A stretch of DNA of 45,347 nucleotides. It comes from Sterolibacterium sp. (GTDB lineage Bacteria > Pseudomonadota > Gammaproteobacteria > Burkholderiales > Rhodocyclaceae). The notes under the pieces were generated by a model. It did not search any database. It had not been told where the DNA came from and worked only from the letters and a program-made list of their open reading frames with translations. The stretch is taken from the NCBI GenBank assembly GCA_018061005.1, contig JAGOVA010000018.1, positions 1 to 45,347 of the forward strand, given 5' to 3'. This document shows, piece after piece, positions 1 through 8,387 of this stretch. The position numbers and the translations under genes are program-made. Position 1 is the first letter of the stretch, and each line of letters opens with the position of its first letter.

Positions 1-330
1 CGCTGCCGCAGAAAATTCAGTTTCAATCACGAGGTGGGCTGCCACCGGGCTGCTGGCAGACAGCTCCGCCATGACATCCGCAAGAAAATCATCGAGCCGG
101 TGATCGTCGATGGCCAGACGCAGACACCCCTCGCCTGCACGATAAAGTGCCAGCAATTCGACCAGCTGACTACTCAGCCGATCGGCCAGTGCCTCGGCCT
201 GGTGCAGTGCCGGGCTTTGCGCGCCGCCCGTCTGCGTGGCAAATTCCTCACGCGCCTGCGCCAACCAGACGCCCAGCGCATTGAGGGAATTCTTGGCATC
301 ATGAATGGCCACGGCCACCAGGCTATCCAC
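1..330 (-). CDS. Sensor histidine kinase, N-terminal part (cut by window edge)
   Basis: Only the first 110 codons are in the window; the gene continues past base 1. The GTG start at 330 follows a good GAGGAG ribosome site five bases upstream and lies 16 nt after the stop of the receiver-TPR gene, so the two are probably co-transcribed. The protein opens directly with a dimerisation/phosphoacceptor-like helix (residues about 8-16, AIHDAKNSL, resembling the H-E/D-x-x-N box of HisKA domains, with His10 as candidate phosphorylation site). There is no room for a signal peptide, membrane segment or sensor domain before it, so this looks like a cytoplasmic kinase without its own sensor. The ATP-binding half is not visible, so the kinase call rests on the HDxxN helix and on the adjacent receiver gene. 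Confidence 0.7.
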   Translation of the reverse strand, partial: MDSLVAVAIHDAKNSLNALGVWLAQAREEFATQTGGAQSPALHQAEALADRLSSQLVELLALYRAGEGCLRLAIDDHRLDDFLADVMAELSASSPVAAHLVIETEFSAAA

Positions 331-346
331 GCGGGCTCCTCTGTGT

Positions 347-1969
347 TCAACCCAGATTCAATGGCAGCGTATTCGGTGGTGCGACCTTCGCAAAAAAACT
401 CACCACCGCCGCAAGTTTGGGATGCTCCGGGTTTACCGCAGCGGCCTGTTCGATATAACGCCGCGCTTCAGCAAACTGTTCCGCATCCATGCCCCGCCGC
501 GACAAGCGCATCAGGATCGCCTGTGCCGCATTGATCGCAATCTGTGCATTGTTGTGCAGCCGGTTGGCGGCTTCAACCAGCATGTCGACCGCTTGGTCGA
601 GATCGCCGCTCTTTGCCAGCGCCACAGCGTCATTGTTGAGGCGGATCATGCGCTTGCGGGTGTCTTCGAGGAACTCTCGCCCTTCTTCCTCCAGCCCGGC
701 GGCCTGAAATACGGCATGCGCACGCGACAGGATGTCTTCGTTTTCATGATGATCCTCGGCCACTGTCTGGATGATTTGCCGGGCTTCGGCATCCTGCCCC
801 ATGACAAAACAGGCCTGGGCAACCTCCAGGGCAGACTTGGCGTCGAGCAATGCGCCATCACGCTGCAATTCAACCGCCCGGGTAAATGCAGCCCCCGCCG
901 CCTCCATGTTGCCTGCACGCATCTGCACCTGACACTCCAGCGCAGCCTGACGCGCCTTGAGATCCGGTGTATTGGAAAAATGCTGCGCCATATCCTTGAC
1001 GGCACCCAGTGCTTCCTTGTGCTTGCCCTGCTCAACGCAACTACGCGAAAGCGCAGCGTAATCGTCGTGACTCTTGAAAAAGCCTGTGCGATCCTTATCG
1101 ACGGCAATCCGGTAGGCCGTTTCAGCACGGCTGTAATCTTTATTCTCCAGCGCCAGGCCGCCCAGATCACGTTGCCGCTGGGTTGAGGCCGAAACCTTCA
1201 ACGCGCGTTCCACCACGGCCTGTGCGGCCTGCTTGTCGTTCTTGCCCACCAGTTCCGCCAGGTTGTCATACGCCACCAGATAATTCGGGTAGGCTTCCAG
1301 TGCCTCCTCCAGCACACCCACGGCTTCTTCTTCCCGGCCTTCCGCCTTGAGCGCACTTGCCCGACCGACCACCGCCCACGGCGTGGCACGTTGCGCCAGA
1401 ATTTTTTCGTACAGTGCGAGCGCCTCGGCACTCTGGCCACAGCGCAGCAACAATTCCCCTTTCAAGCGCAACACATCCGCCGCATAGCGAGTGCCCGCCT
1501 GCAATAAAGTGTCGCAGGCCGCGATGGCCTTCAGCCGATCCCCCTTGGGGGTCATGTGCTGATACACCGGGAGCAATGCTTCCTTTTTTTCCAGGATCCG
1601 CGACAAACGCGTCGCCAGGATGTCCGCCGTAAACGGTTTGAGCAAATAGTCGTCCGGCGAATACTCGGCGGCCGTCGACACCTGCTGATACGCCGTTTCA
1701 CCCGTGACCATCAGGAATGCCGAAGACAACGGCAACAGCTGATTTCGCCGCACCAGTTCAAGCAACTGCTGGCCATCCGCCCCCTGACCAAGGTTGTAAT
1801 CGCAGATCACAATGTCAAACTTCTGCCCACCCAGCTTGACCACGGCTTCCTTGATGTTACGCACAGAAACACAATGCAGCAGACCACAATCGGACAACTG
1901 GATGCGTAACGCATTTCGCATGTCCGTATTGTCATCGATAAGCAATCCAGTCTTGTTACGCAGATCCAT
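347..1969 (-). CDS. Response regulator receiver protein with TPR tail
   Basis: 540-residue cytoplasmic protein. Residues 1-130 form a CheY-like receiver: acidic pair D12-D13, phosphoacceptor D57 (in ICDYNLG), T89 and K111-P112 are all present, so phosphorylation is expected. The remaining ~400 residues are helical repeats of TPR type (for example LLRCGQSAEALALYEKIL and ALENKDYSRAETAYRIAV), with no DNA-binding or enzymatic output domain; output is presumably by protein-protein contact. I chose the ATG at 1969; an in-frame TTG nine bases upstream (1978) is possible, and neither has a convincing ribosome site. It lies 75 nt downstream of the HD-GYP gene and 16 nt upstream of the histidine kinase, which is its likely phosphodonor. 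The domain architecture is certain; the partner and signal are inferred. Confidence 0.85.
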   Translation of the reverse strand: MDLRNKTGLLIDDNTDMRNALRIQLSDCGLLHCVSVRNIKEAVVKLGGQKFDIVICDYNLGQGADGQQLLELVRRNQLLPLSSAFLMVTGETAYQQVSTAAEYSPDDYLLKPFTADILATRLSRILEKKEALLPVYQHMTPKGDRLKAIAACDTLLQAGTRYAADVLRLKGELLLRCGQSAEALALYEKILAQRATPWAVVGRASALKAEGREEEAVGVLEEALEAYPNYLVAYDNLAELVGKNDKQAAQAVVERALKVSASTQRQRDLGGLALENKDYSRAETAYRIAVDKDRTGFFKSHDDYAALSRSCVEQGKHKEALGAVKDMAQHFSNTPDLKARQAALECQVQMRAGNMEAAGAAFTRAVELQRDGALLDAKSALEVAQACFVMGQDAEARQIIQTVAEDHHENEDILSRAHAVFQAAGLEEEGREFLEDTRKRMIRLNNDAVALAKSGDLDQAVDMLVEAANRLHNNAQIAINAAQAILMRLSRRGMDAEQFAEARRYIEQAAAVNPEHPKLAAVVSFFAKVAPPNTLPLNLG

Positions 1970-2044
1970 ACAGTTCAAAACCCGCCGGGTTGATCAGTTA
2001 AAGTCGCCGCTCAGATGCCGAATCAGGGTTCAATCGGCATTCCA

Positions 2045-3142
2045 TCAAGGCTCTAGCATGCGGCGTATCACGCCGTTGAATGGCGAAATCCACTCGGCCG
2101 CAAACTGACTGTCACAGGCGTTGATTTCCGCAATCGCCCGCAGTATGGAACCGGACGTGCCCCGATCGCCATGTTTCAGCATGACTGCCTCAAAGGCATC
2201 GATGATCGCCAGAAGTTTCGCTCCAGGGCAAATCTGCGCTGCCTTGAGCCGACGCGGATAGCCTGCACCATCCGGCATTTCATGGTGCTGCGCGACCATT
2301 TCCGCTGCCGCGCCCCAGCCCTCCATGCGTTCCAGCAGCCCCGCTGCCAGCGTCGGATGAACCTGCATCTGGAACCGTTCGTCTTCCGTCAGCTTGCCGG
2401 TCTTGAGCCACAGCGATTCCGGCAGAAACATCATGCCGACATCATGCATATAAACGGCCGCTTCGAGTTGTACCGGATCGATGGGCTTGCCTGCCCGCTC
2501 ATTGGTATCCAGTGCCAGCTGCAGCAAACGCTGACGCCGCCCCTTGAACAGCGGAGAACGGACTTCATACTGTTTGGTGAGCAGCCTGAAGAACAACAGA
2601 TCGGCAGCGACATGCTCCGTACTACGCGCAATGGCAGAAGCCGTGGTCTTGATAATCCCCGCCGGACGTAACGGGCGAAAACCGGTTACCTGAGCAATCA
2701 GCTCGACCGCCAGATCGTCAAACCCCTGCGCTTCGACAGCCGCCAGCCCTTGCAAACCCTGGATCAATGCGGGCAGCTTCAACTGGGTCAACGGACGGCT
2801 GCCATTTAACGCCTCGACCGTCAGTTCAAGACGATCCAGTGCCAGCAACAGTAGTTCGCCGTGTAAATCGGCAAACCTTAACTCGCTGCGCTGCACGCGG
2901 CTCAGCAGGGCTTCAAGCAGTGTCGCAATCAGTGCAGCCAGGGGCAGTCGGCACTCATTTGCTTTCTCAGCAACGCCTTGCAACCCCAGGATGAGTTCAT
3001 CGATCAGTTCCCGATCATCGGGTTTGCGCTTCAGACGGGCAATGCCCCGCTCAATGCCCGGGATACGATCCACCAGATAATTGATGAATCCGGGCATTTC
3101 CGCATCGGACAAATCCTGCTGCAGTAGATCGGAGATATTCAT
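2045..3142 (-). CDS. HD-GYP domain protein with degenerate Hpt-like N-terminus
   Basis: 365 residues from an ATG at 3142 (weak ribosome site; the reading frame stays open upstream but that part is low-complexity and unconvincing). Residues ~1-115 look like a CheA-type Hpt four-helix bundle, but the place of the phospho-accepting His (HxLKG) reads LGLQG. Residues ~190-365 carry HD-GYP signatures: MHDVGM, a later VHP, then QHHEMPDGAGYP and a following IIDAF. The metal-ligand pattern and the GYP triad are kept, while the Lys of the usual HDIGK is Met. HD-GYP proteins hydrolyse cyclic di-GMP; activity here is likely but unproven. It is first in a probable operon with the receiver-TPR and kinase genes. 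A TATTAT element at 3173-3178 on this strand could be its -10 box, without a good -35. Confidence 0.82.
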   Translation of the reverse strand: MNISDLLQQDLSDAEMPGFINYLVDRIPGIERGIARLKRKPDDRELIDELILGLQGVAEKANECRLPLAALIATLLEALLSRVQRSELRFADLHGELLLLALDRLELTVEALNGSRPLTQLKLPALIQGLQGLAAVEAQGFDDLAVELIAQVTGFRPLRPAGIIKTTASAIARSTEHVAADLLFFRLLTKQYEVRSPLFKGRRQRLLQLALDTNERAGKPIDPVQLEAAVYMHDVGMMFLPESLWLKTGKLTEDERFQMQVHPTLAAGLLERMEGWGAAAEMVAQHHEMPDGAGYPRRLKAAQICPGAKLLAIIDAFEAVMLKHGDRGTSGSILRAIAEINACDSQFAAEWISPFNGVIRRMLEP

Positions 3143-3297
3143 GGATATGGAATAGTAACGATGACGTAAGCCATAATAGCCTACAGAATTGCTGCCGGGT
3201 ACACCCCGCCTGCAAGGACGCGCAACGCGGATGGCGCATGGGACTCGCGCCACCACGCCACCTACGCCAGCCACACCACACCCCTCACCTCGCCCCC

Positions 3298-3343
3298 AAA
3301 AAACCACGCCTGGCTCACCGATGTACGGGTGAGCCAGGCGTGG
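3298..3343 (-). terminator. Strong intrinsic terminator of the pilM-Q/lipoprotein operon
   Basis: A perfect 16-bp inverted repeat (arms 3304-3319 and 3328-3343, 8-nt loop) is followed on the minus strand by six T residues (3303-3298). It sits 40 nt after the stop of the Ig-like lipoprotein gene and is oriented to end transcription coming from it. Confidence 0.92.
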
Positions 3344-3383
3344 TGTCGCTCTGGGTCTGACAGAGCGAGGATAACGTGATGAA

Positions 3384-5459
3384 TTACTGAATGGTGATGG
3401 ATTGCCGCGACGCCACCCCTGCCGGCGTCTTGGCAACCAGATCAAAGGTGCCGGCCGGATACATCTTGGCAGCCCCCCCCGGGCAATCGGTATTGCCCCC
3501 ATCCACCGTAAAGCTGTGCCATGTTCCGCCCACAGCCGTCGAATCCGGAACCTCATCCCCATTGATGGTGATGGTTGCATTCGTCAGCTTCCCCGTGCTG
3601 CCGGAAATGAAAGTGACATCATTGTTGCCCGACTCAATTTTCGTACCACGCGGCATGGGGTTGTTATTCACATCCATCATGCGGAAACTGAAGGTTGCGC
3701 GACAACTGTTGCCCATGACATTCGCGGCATCCTGCACGAAGCTTGCGGCAGAACCCGAGAAAGTGACCACCGCCAGACGCCGCACATAAGCGCGGATCCC
3801 CGTGCCGGTCATCGACGCATTACAGGTACTGGCCTTGCTCAACGCATCCGCATAATCTGCAGGCAACGCTGTGGCAGCCGCAGCACCATTGGTATGCGCG
3901 CCACAGGCCTGAGTGCCCGCACTATACGACCAGCTTTGTTCGTCACTACTCCATGTGCCATTCTCATTGTTGTCGATGTACGGGTCGCCCAGATCGTAGT
4001 AAGTCTCGCCTGCATCCCAAGTATTGTTGGCATTGGTATCCACAAAACTCTTTTCACCCAGGGCATAAGCGAGGATCGTCACACGCCCATTGCTCGGCCT
4101 GAAATTGGCACTCTTCATGTTCAGCGTGCATGTTCCTGCCACCGTCGCGCAGGTCGCCTGACCATTCGTCCCGCCCTGTATCTGACCGCCTTCGGTCACA
4201 AAATTGATGGCGGTATTGTCTGGCACCGGGTTACCAAGACGATCGGAAGCAATGACGGTCAGCGCAGTCGGCGTGCCATCAATCGACCAGCCTTCGATGT
4301 TATGCGTCGAGATGCTGAGCGAGAAGAAGTTTTGTGACGGCAGCCCCGTCGTGACGGTCAGCGCCGTCGACTGGCTCTTGATACTGGCATTGTCGGCCAG
4401 GGTCGCCACCACCCACACCGGGGTGGGCGCAGTGCCCGATGTCACAGACACGCTGACCTCGCCATTGCCATCACTACTGCCACTATTCGTCGACAGCACG
4501 ACGCTGCCCACCGCCAGCGCGGGTGCCAGCGAGAAATTAACCGTCTTGCCGGACACGCCGTTGTTATTGGCATCCACCACTTTGAACTTGACGACCGAAC
4601 TCGTCGGCAGCCCCGTACCGGTAATACCAATCACGCTGGGCGAGGCCGAGCTGAAGGCAATGTTATTGGCTACCGGCGCATTGACCTTGATGCTCCCTGC
4701 CGTGATCGCAGCCGTGCCCGGCACGGAAGCCGTCACCGTGTCGGTACTGGCACACGAGGCGACATCCTTGTAAGTCGTGGTTGCAATACCGTTCACCGTG
4801 GTCACCGGTGTCGTCAGCGTCGCCTTGCTGCTCCCCACACAACCGGAGGTAAATGACACCGAAATCGGCACGGTCGCCGGGCTGCCATTGATCAGTACCG
4901 GTATGCTGATGCTCGCCGAGCCATAGGCCGAAATGGTTGCCGGGCTGATGGTCATGGTGCCCAGAGTGACCGACGCACTGCCCACGGCAAAACCGAGCGG
5001 CGCACTTGTCGCGGTATAAGTCTTGCCACTCGCACCCCAACTCGCCGCAGCCGATGCGGCACCTGCCCCGGCCTTCATGGCACCTGCCGCATCCACCTGG
5101 ATGGAAGCCGACCCTTTGTCATTGGTCAGGGCGGTTCCCAACGCGGGTGTTAACACCGCCAGCTCACTAGGTACAGTGAACGTCACCACGGCACCGCTCA
5201 CAGGAGCACCTTTGGGATCCTTGACGGTGGCATTGAGATACGCCGAGGTTCCGGCAGCCAGCGAATTAATCTTGGTGTCGCCCCCCAGCGTGGAGGTCAT
5301 CGTCAGCAGCACCGTACCCACCGTGCTGGTTGGTGAGGTGGGATCCTCTGTGACCACTGGCTGCGAGCCTGCTGCGCCACTGCCACCACCGCAAGCCGTC
5401 AGCAGCGCGAACGAGAGCAACATCACCAGGGACAGGAGACGTTTGAATATAGATGTCAT
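3384..5459 (-). CDS. Large Ig-like repeat lipoprotein, last gene after pilQ
   Basis: 691 residues. The ATG at 5459 is followed by a lipoprotein signal peptide with lipobox LLTAC (lipidated Cys about residue 22) and a GGGSGAAGS linker, so the protein should be membrane-anchored. The body is built of bacterial Ig-like (Big_1/invasin-like) beta domains; typical pieces are APVSGAVVTFTVPS, GVSGKTVNFSLAP and DNTAINFVTEGG. Around residues 470-505 there are two Asp/Asn-rich loops, DTNANNTWDAGE and DNNENGTWSSDE, that resemble calcium-binding EF-hand/dockerin loops. The gene follows pilQ by 55 nt on the same strand and is closed by a strong terminator, so it is probably the distal gene of the pilus operon, possibly with its own weak promoter. 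The usual neighbours downstream of pilQ in related bacteria, aroK-aroB, are absent. A surface or periplasmic role linked to pili or adhesion is inference; no enzyme signature is seen. Confidence 0.8.
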   Translation of the reverse strand: MTSIFKRLLSLVMLLSFALLTACGGGSGAAGSQPVVTEDPTSPTSTVGTVLLTMTSTLGGDTKINSLAAGTSAYLNATVKDPKGAPVSGAVVTFTVPSELAVLTPALGTALTNDKGSASIQVDAAGAMKAGAGAASAAASWGASGKTYTATSAPLGFAVGSASVTLGTMTISPATISAYGSASISIPVLINGSPATVPISVSFTSGCVGSSKATLTTPVTTVNGIATTTYKDVASCASTDTVTASVPGTAAITAGSIKVNAPVANNIAFSSASPSVIGITGTGLPTSSVVKFKVVDANNNGVSGKTVNFSLAPALAVGSVVLSTNSGSSDGNGEVSVSVTSGTAPTPVWVVATLADNASIKSQSTALTVTTGLPSQNFFSLSISTHNIEGWSIDGTPTALTVIASDRLGNPVPDNTAINFVTEGGQIQGGTNGQATCATVAGTCTLNMKSANFRPSNGRVTILAYALGEKSFVDTNANNTWDAGETYYDLGDPYIDNNENGTWSSDEQSWSYSAGTQACGAHTNGAAAATALPADYADALSKASTCNASMTGTGIRAYVRRLAVVTFSGSAASFVQDAANVMGNSCRATFSFRMMDVNNNPMPRGTKIESGNNDVTFISGSTGKLTNATITINGDEVPDSTAVGGTWHSFTVDGGNTDCPGGAAKMYPAGTFDLVAKTPAGVASRQSITIQ

Positions 5460-5478
5460 CTTGAATTGCCTTTCAGAA

Positions 5479-5508
5479 CGTATATTGCAAATGTATTTGT
5501 TTGTACAA
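5479..5508 (-). promoter_or_regulatory. Possible promoter for the Ig-like lipoprotein gene
   Basis: In the 55-nt AT-rich gap after pilQ the minus strand reads TTGTAC, an 18-nt spacer, then TATACG (5484-5479); a shifted reading gives AATATA with a 16-nt spacer. This would start transcription just upstream of the lipoprotein ribosome site (AAGG). Match to sigma-70 is only moderate. Confidence 0.3.
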
Positions 5509-5514
5509 CCACGA

Positions 5515-7857
5515 TCACCTGCCGACCGCCTGAAGTTGATCATCAATGATCTTCGGCGTGATGAACACCAGCAGTTCTTTGCGTGCCTGGGTGCGCGTGC
5601 TGCTCTTGAAGAGATGCCCCAGCACGGGCAAATCACCCAGCAACGGCACCTTGTCGGAAACTTCCAGCTCGGTTTGCGTATACACCCCACCCAGCACAAC
5701 GGTTCCACCATTTTCAACCGTGACCTTGGTCTTGATGTTTTTGGTGTTAATCGACACACCATCCGCAAAAATCTTGCCCACTTCGTCGTTCGAAACATCC
5801 AGATCAAGGATCACCGTACCATCTGCGGTAATCTGTGGCGTGACATTCAGCTTCAGCAACGCCTTCTTGAAATTGGTCTGAGGGCCATCTTTGGTCTGCA
5901 CGGTATAGGGAATTTCAACCCCCTGGGCAATCTCTGCCTGGCGGGCATCCGCGGTCACCACTCGCGGGGTGGCGATGCTCTTGACCCGTCCATCCGTCTC
6001 GGCGGCCTGCAATTCGAGATTGATAAAACTGGCCAGCCCCGTCTTGAACAGACTGACCGCGAACGTACTCGGCGACGTACCACCGACCATGGCGGCCGGC
6101 AGATTGACGAACGTGCTTTGCGCCAGCGAAGCGGGTTTACCGGAAGCTTTGCCACCGCCCGTCGCCTGACCTGTCTGGCTGAAGACGCCTTCCAGCGTAC
6201 CCCCCACCGTCGCATAGGTCGTATCCGTCCCCCCAACCCGGGTACCCACACCCAGCCCGGGCACAGTCGAGCTCAGATCGTTATAACCCAGCCGCGCACC
6301 CAGGCTACGCCCAAAGTTGTCTTCGGCACTGACAATACGCGCTTCGATCAACACCTGCCTGACCGGTTGGTCGATCTGGACGATCAGTTTCTTGATGCGC
6401 TCAAGGTAACGCGGATAATCCGTCACAAAAAGCTGATTGGTTCGAACATCCATGGTGACAGCACCTGCGGAGGAAATATAACCGCCTTGCTCCGACGCAT
6501 TTGCCGCCGCCGCCATTTTTGCCGAATTTGCGCTATCCGCCGCCGACGAGCCACTCGCGGCCACGATGCTCCCCGCAGACACTTTCTTGTCGCCCGAAAG
6601 CAGCTTGATGGTGTCCTCGACCTTTGCATAGCTCAAGCGGAAAGTTTGCGTCTGCATCGGCTCGGCGATGCTCATCGCCTGACGTGAGCGTGACTGATAC
6701 TCGTCGCGATCGATGATTTCCTTGTCCGGTGCAATCCAGATCACATTGCCATTCTTCCGCATCCCCAGACCTTTGGATTGCAGAATGATGTCCAGTGCCT
6801 GATCCCAAGGAACATCCTTGAGCCGCAAGGTCACATTGCCACTGACGGTATCACTGGTGATGATGTTGAAATTGGTGAAATCAGCAATCACCTGCAACAC
6901 CGCGCGCACATCGATGTTCTGAAAATTCAGCGACAGCTTCTCGCCATGCGCCCCCATGCTGCCCCCCTGCACGAGCTGATTCGGGCTTTCCACGACAGCC
7001 CTCACCTCGACCACAAACTGTGTGTCGCTCTGGTACGCGTTGTATTCCCACAAACCATGCGGCGTAATCGTCATTTGCACGCTATCGCCCACCACCTGGG
7101 TGCTGACGCTCGTCACGGGCGTGGCGAAATCGGTCACATCCAGACGACGATCCAGTTTTTGCGGCAAGGCCACCTTTTTGAATGTGGCCAGCAGGTTTTT
7201 CCCCTGTTTCTGCAAGTCGATGCCCACGTTGGCATCCGACAGATCGACGACGACACGCGCCTCACCATCTTTGCCCCGCCGGAAATTGATATCGCGAATG
7301 CCGGTACCGCCACTCGCCGCAAGACTTTGCGCCGCAGGCATCGGCTGCGCCACGGCAAACTGGGTGGATGCCACCATCCCCGACGCAGCACTGGCTGCTG
7401 TACTGGCTGTTGCACTGGAAGCCAGCGTCACATACATCACCTTGCCCTCGAGGCGGGTTTCATAAGGCGACATCTTGTTCAGATTCAACACCAGACGGGT
7501 TCGATCACCGACCTGAACGATGTTAATGCTGCGTAAATCGCCCTGATTCACCGCCTGGGCATTACGCGCCAGGTGATTGCTGGTATCCGGAAAATCAAAC
7601 GCCAAACGTGCCGGATTGGCAATACTGAAGCTGGCGGGTGTCGCTGCAAGTGGCTGTTTCAGCGTCAGCTTGACGATAGTGACCCCGTCAGACTGGCTGA
7701 CTTGCAAAGTATCGATACTGTTTGCTGCAGCGACAGTGGCTGCTGCCGTTTTATCCACAGCCTCACCCTGCTGTGCCCAGACCAGCGACGGCAGGCAGGT
7801 CAGGCCACAGCCGATGGAAACCGACATCCAGCGCGCGAATTTACCTATGGGATTCAT
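5515..7857 (-). CDS. pilQ: Type IV pilus secretin PilQ
   Basis: 780 residues, normal for the family. It forms the outer-membrane ring through which the type IV pilus passes. The ATG at 7857 has an AGGAG site and overlaps the end of pilP by 4 nt. Order: signal peptide (residues 1-29, cleavage after VWA), two AMIN domains that bind peptidoglycan (about 40-145 and 185-295), the STN domain (about 310-380, LSLNFQNIDVRAVLQVIADF), an N1-type secretin domain (about 410-510) interrupted by an Ala/Ser-rich linker, then the secretin barrel (about 520-775) with the family pattern TPRVVTADARQAEI and VLGGVYTQ, ending in a PVLGHLFKS / ELLVFITPKII C-terminus. It is downstream of pilM-N-O-P in the usual order. 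The identity is secure. Confidence 0.97.
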   Translation of the reverse strand: MNPIGKFARWMSVSIGCGLTCLPSLVWAQQGEAVDKTAAATVAAANSIDTLQVSQSDGVTIVKLTLKQPLAATPASFSIANPARLAFDFPDTSNHLARNAQAVNQGDLRSINIVQVGDRTRLVLNLNKMSPYETRLEGKVMYVTLASSATASTAASAASGMVASTQFAVAQPMPAAQSLAASGGTGIRDINFRRGKDGEARVVVDLSDANVGIDLQKQGKNLLATFKKVALPQKLDRRLDVTDFATPVTSVSTQVVGDSVQMTITPHGLWEYNAYQSDTQFVVEVRAVVESPNQLVQGGSMGAHGEKLSLNFQNIDVRAVLQVIADFTNFNIITSDTVSGNVTLRLKDVPWDQALDIILQSKGLGMRKNGNVIWIAPDKEIIDRDEYQSRSRQAMSIAEPMQTQTFRLSYAKVEDTIKLLSGDKKVSAGSIVAASGSSAADSANSAKMAAAANASEQGGYISSAGAVTMDVRTNQLFVTDYPRYLERIKKLIVQIDQPVRQVLIEARIVSAEDNFGRSLGARLGYNDLSSTVPGLGVGTRVGGTDTTYATVGGTLEGVFSQTGQATGGGKASGKPASLAQSTFVNLPAAMVGGTSPSTFAVSLFKTGLASFINLELQAAETDGRVKSIATPRVVTADARQAEIAQGVEIPYTVQTKDGPQTNFKKALLKLNVTPQITADGTVILDLDVSNDEVGKIFADGVSINTKNIKTKVTVENGGTVVLGGVYTQTELEVSDKVPLLGDLPVLGHLFKSSTRTQARKELLVFITPKIIDDQLQAVGR

Positions 7858-8387
7858 TTCTTGTTCTCCTGTTCCTGCAACTGCAGGGAGCTTGTTCGTT
7901 CGACCCAATCGTTATTTGCGTCCTGCACCAGCTCCCTGATCTGCACGTCGCCATCCGTAATGCGCGTGATCTTCCCGAAGTTCTGCCCCAAATAACTGCC
8001 CGCATGCACCATATAAACCGTTTTGTCCGCCCGGATAACCGCCGTCAACCGACCCTTTTCCTTGAGCACGCCCACCATTTCGAGCGACTCCAGCGGATAC
8101 GACTCCAGCGGCTCACGAAAGCGACTCAAATCGGGCTGCAAACCGCCACCGGCCGCAGATGTTTTTTTGTCTGGTTCAATTTTGCTAGCGCTGAACGCAT
8201 CGATCCGGTCACCCGCCTCATAAGAAACAATGGGGAAAGGCTTGATCTCGGGCAACGGCGGGATGCGCCCCTTGAGATCCTTGCTTTCATCCAGCATCCA
8301 TTGCTTGAGATCCTGATGCTCGTCTGCCGCGCAGCCCGCCAGAACGAGCACCGCGAGCAGGCTCATGGCCAGAGTCCGTGCGATCAT
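7854..8387 (-). CDS. pilP: Type IV pilus inner-membrane lipoprotein PilP
   Basis: 177 residues. A lipoprotein signal peptide with lipobox LVLAGC (Cys19) anchors it to the membrane facing the periplasm. The C-terminal half is the beta-rich PilP domain (LEMVGVLKEKGRLTAVIRA... and VHAGSYLGQNFGKITRI), which binds the periplasmic N0/N1 domains of PilQ and couples the PilN/PilO complex to the secretin. The linker between (residues 25-95) is low in structure and Pro-rich, as usual. Both ends overlap their neighbours by 4 nt (pilO upstream, pilQ downstream), implying translational coupling. Confidence 0.96.
   Translation of the reverse strand: MIARTLAMSLLAVLVLAGCAADEHQDLKQWMLDESKDLKGRIPPLPEIKPFPIVSYEAGDRIDAFSASKIEPDKKTSAAGGGLQPDLSRFREPLESYPLESLEMVGVLKEKGRLTAVIRADKTVYMVHAGSYLGQNFGKITRITDGDVQIRELVQDANNDWVERTSSLQLQEQENKK

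Noticed and set aside
5023-6687. 554-codon plus-strand frame opposite the lipoprotein gene and pilQ
   Set aside because: It is antisense to two clear genes and its composition shows no domain or ribosome site.
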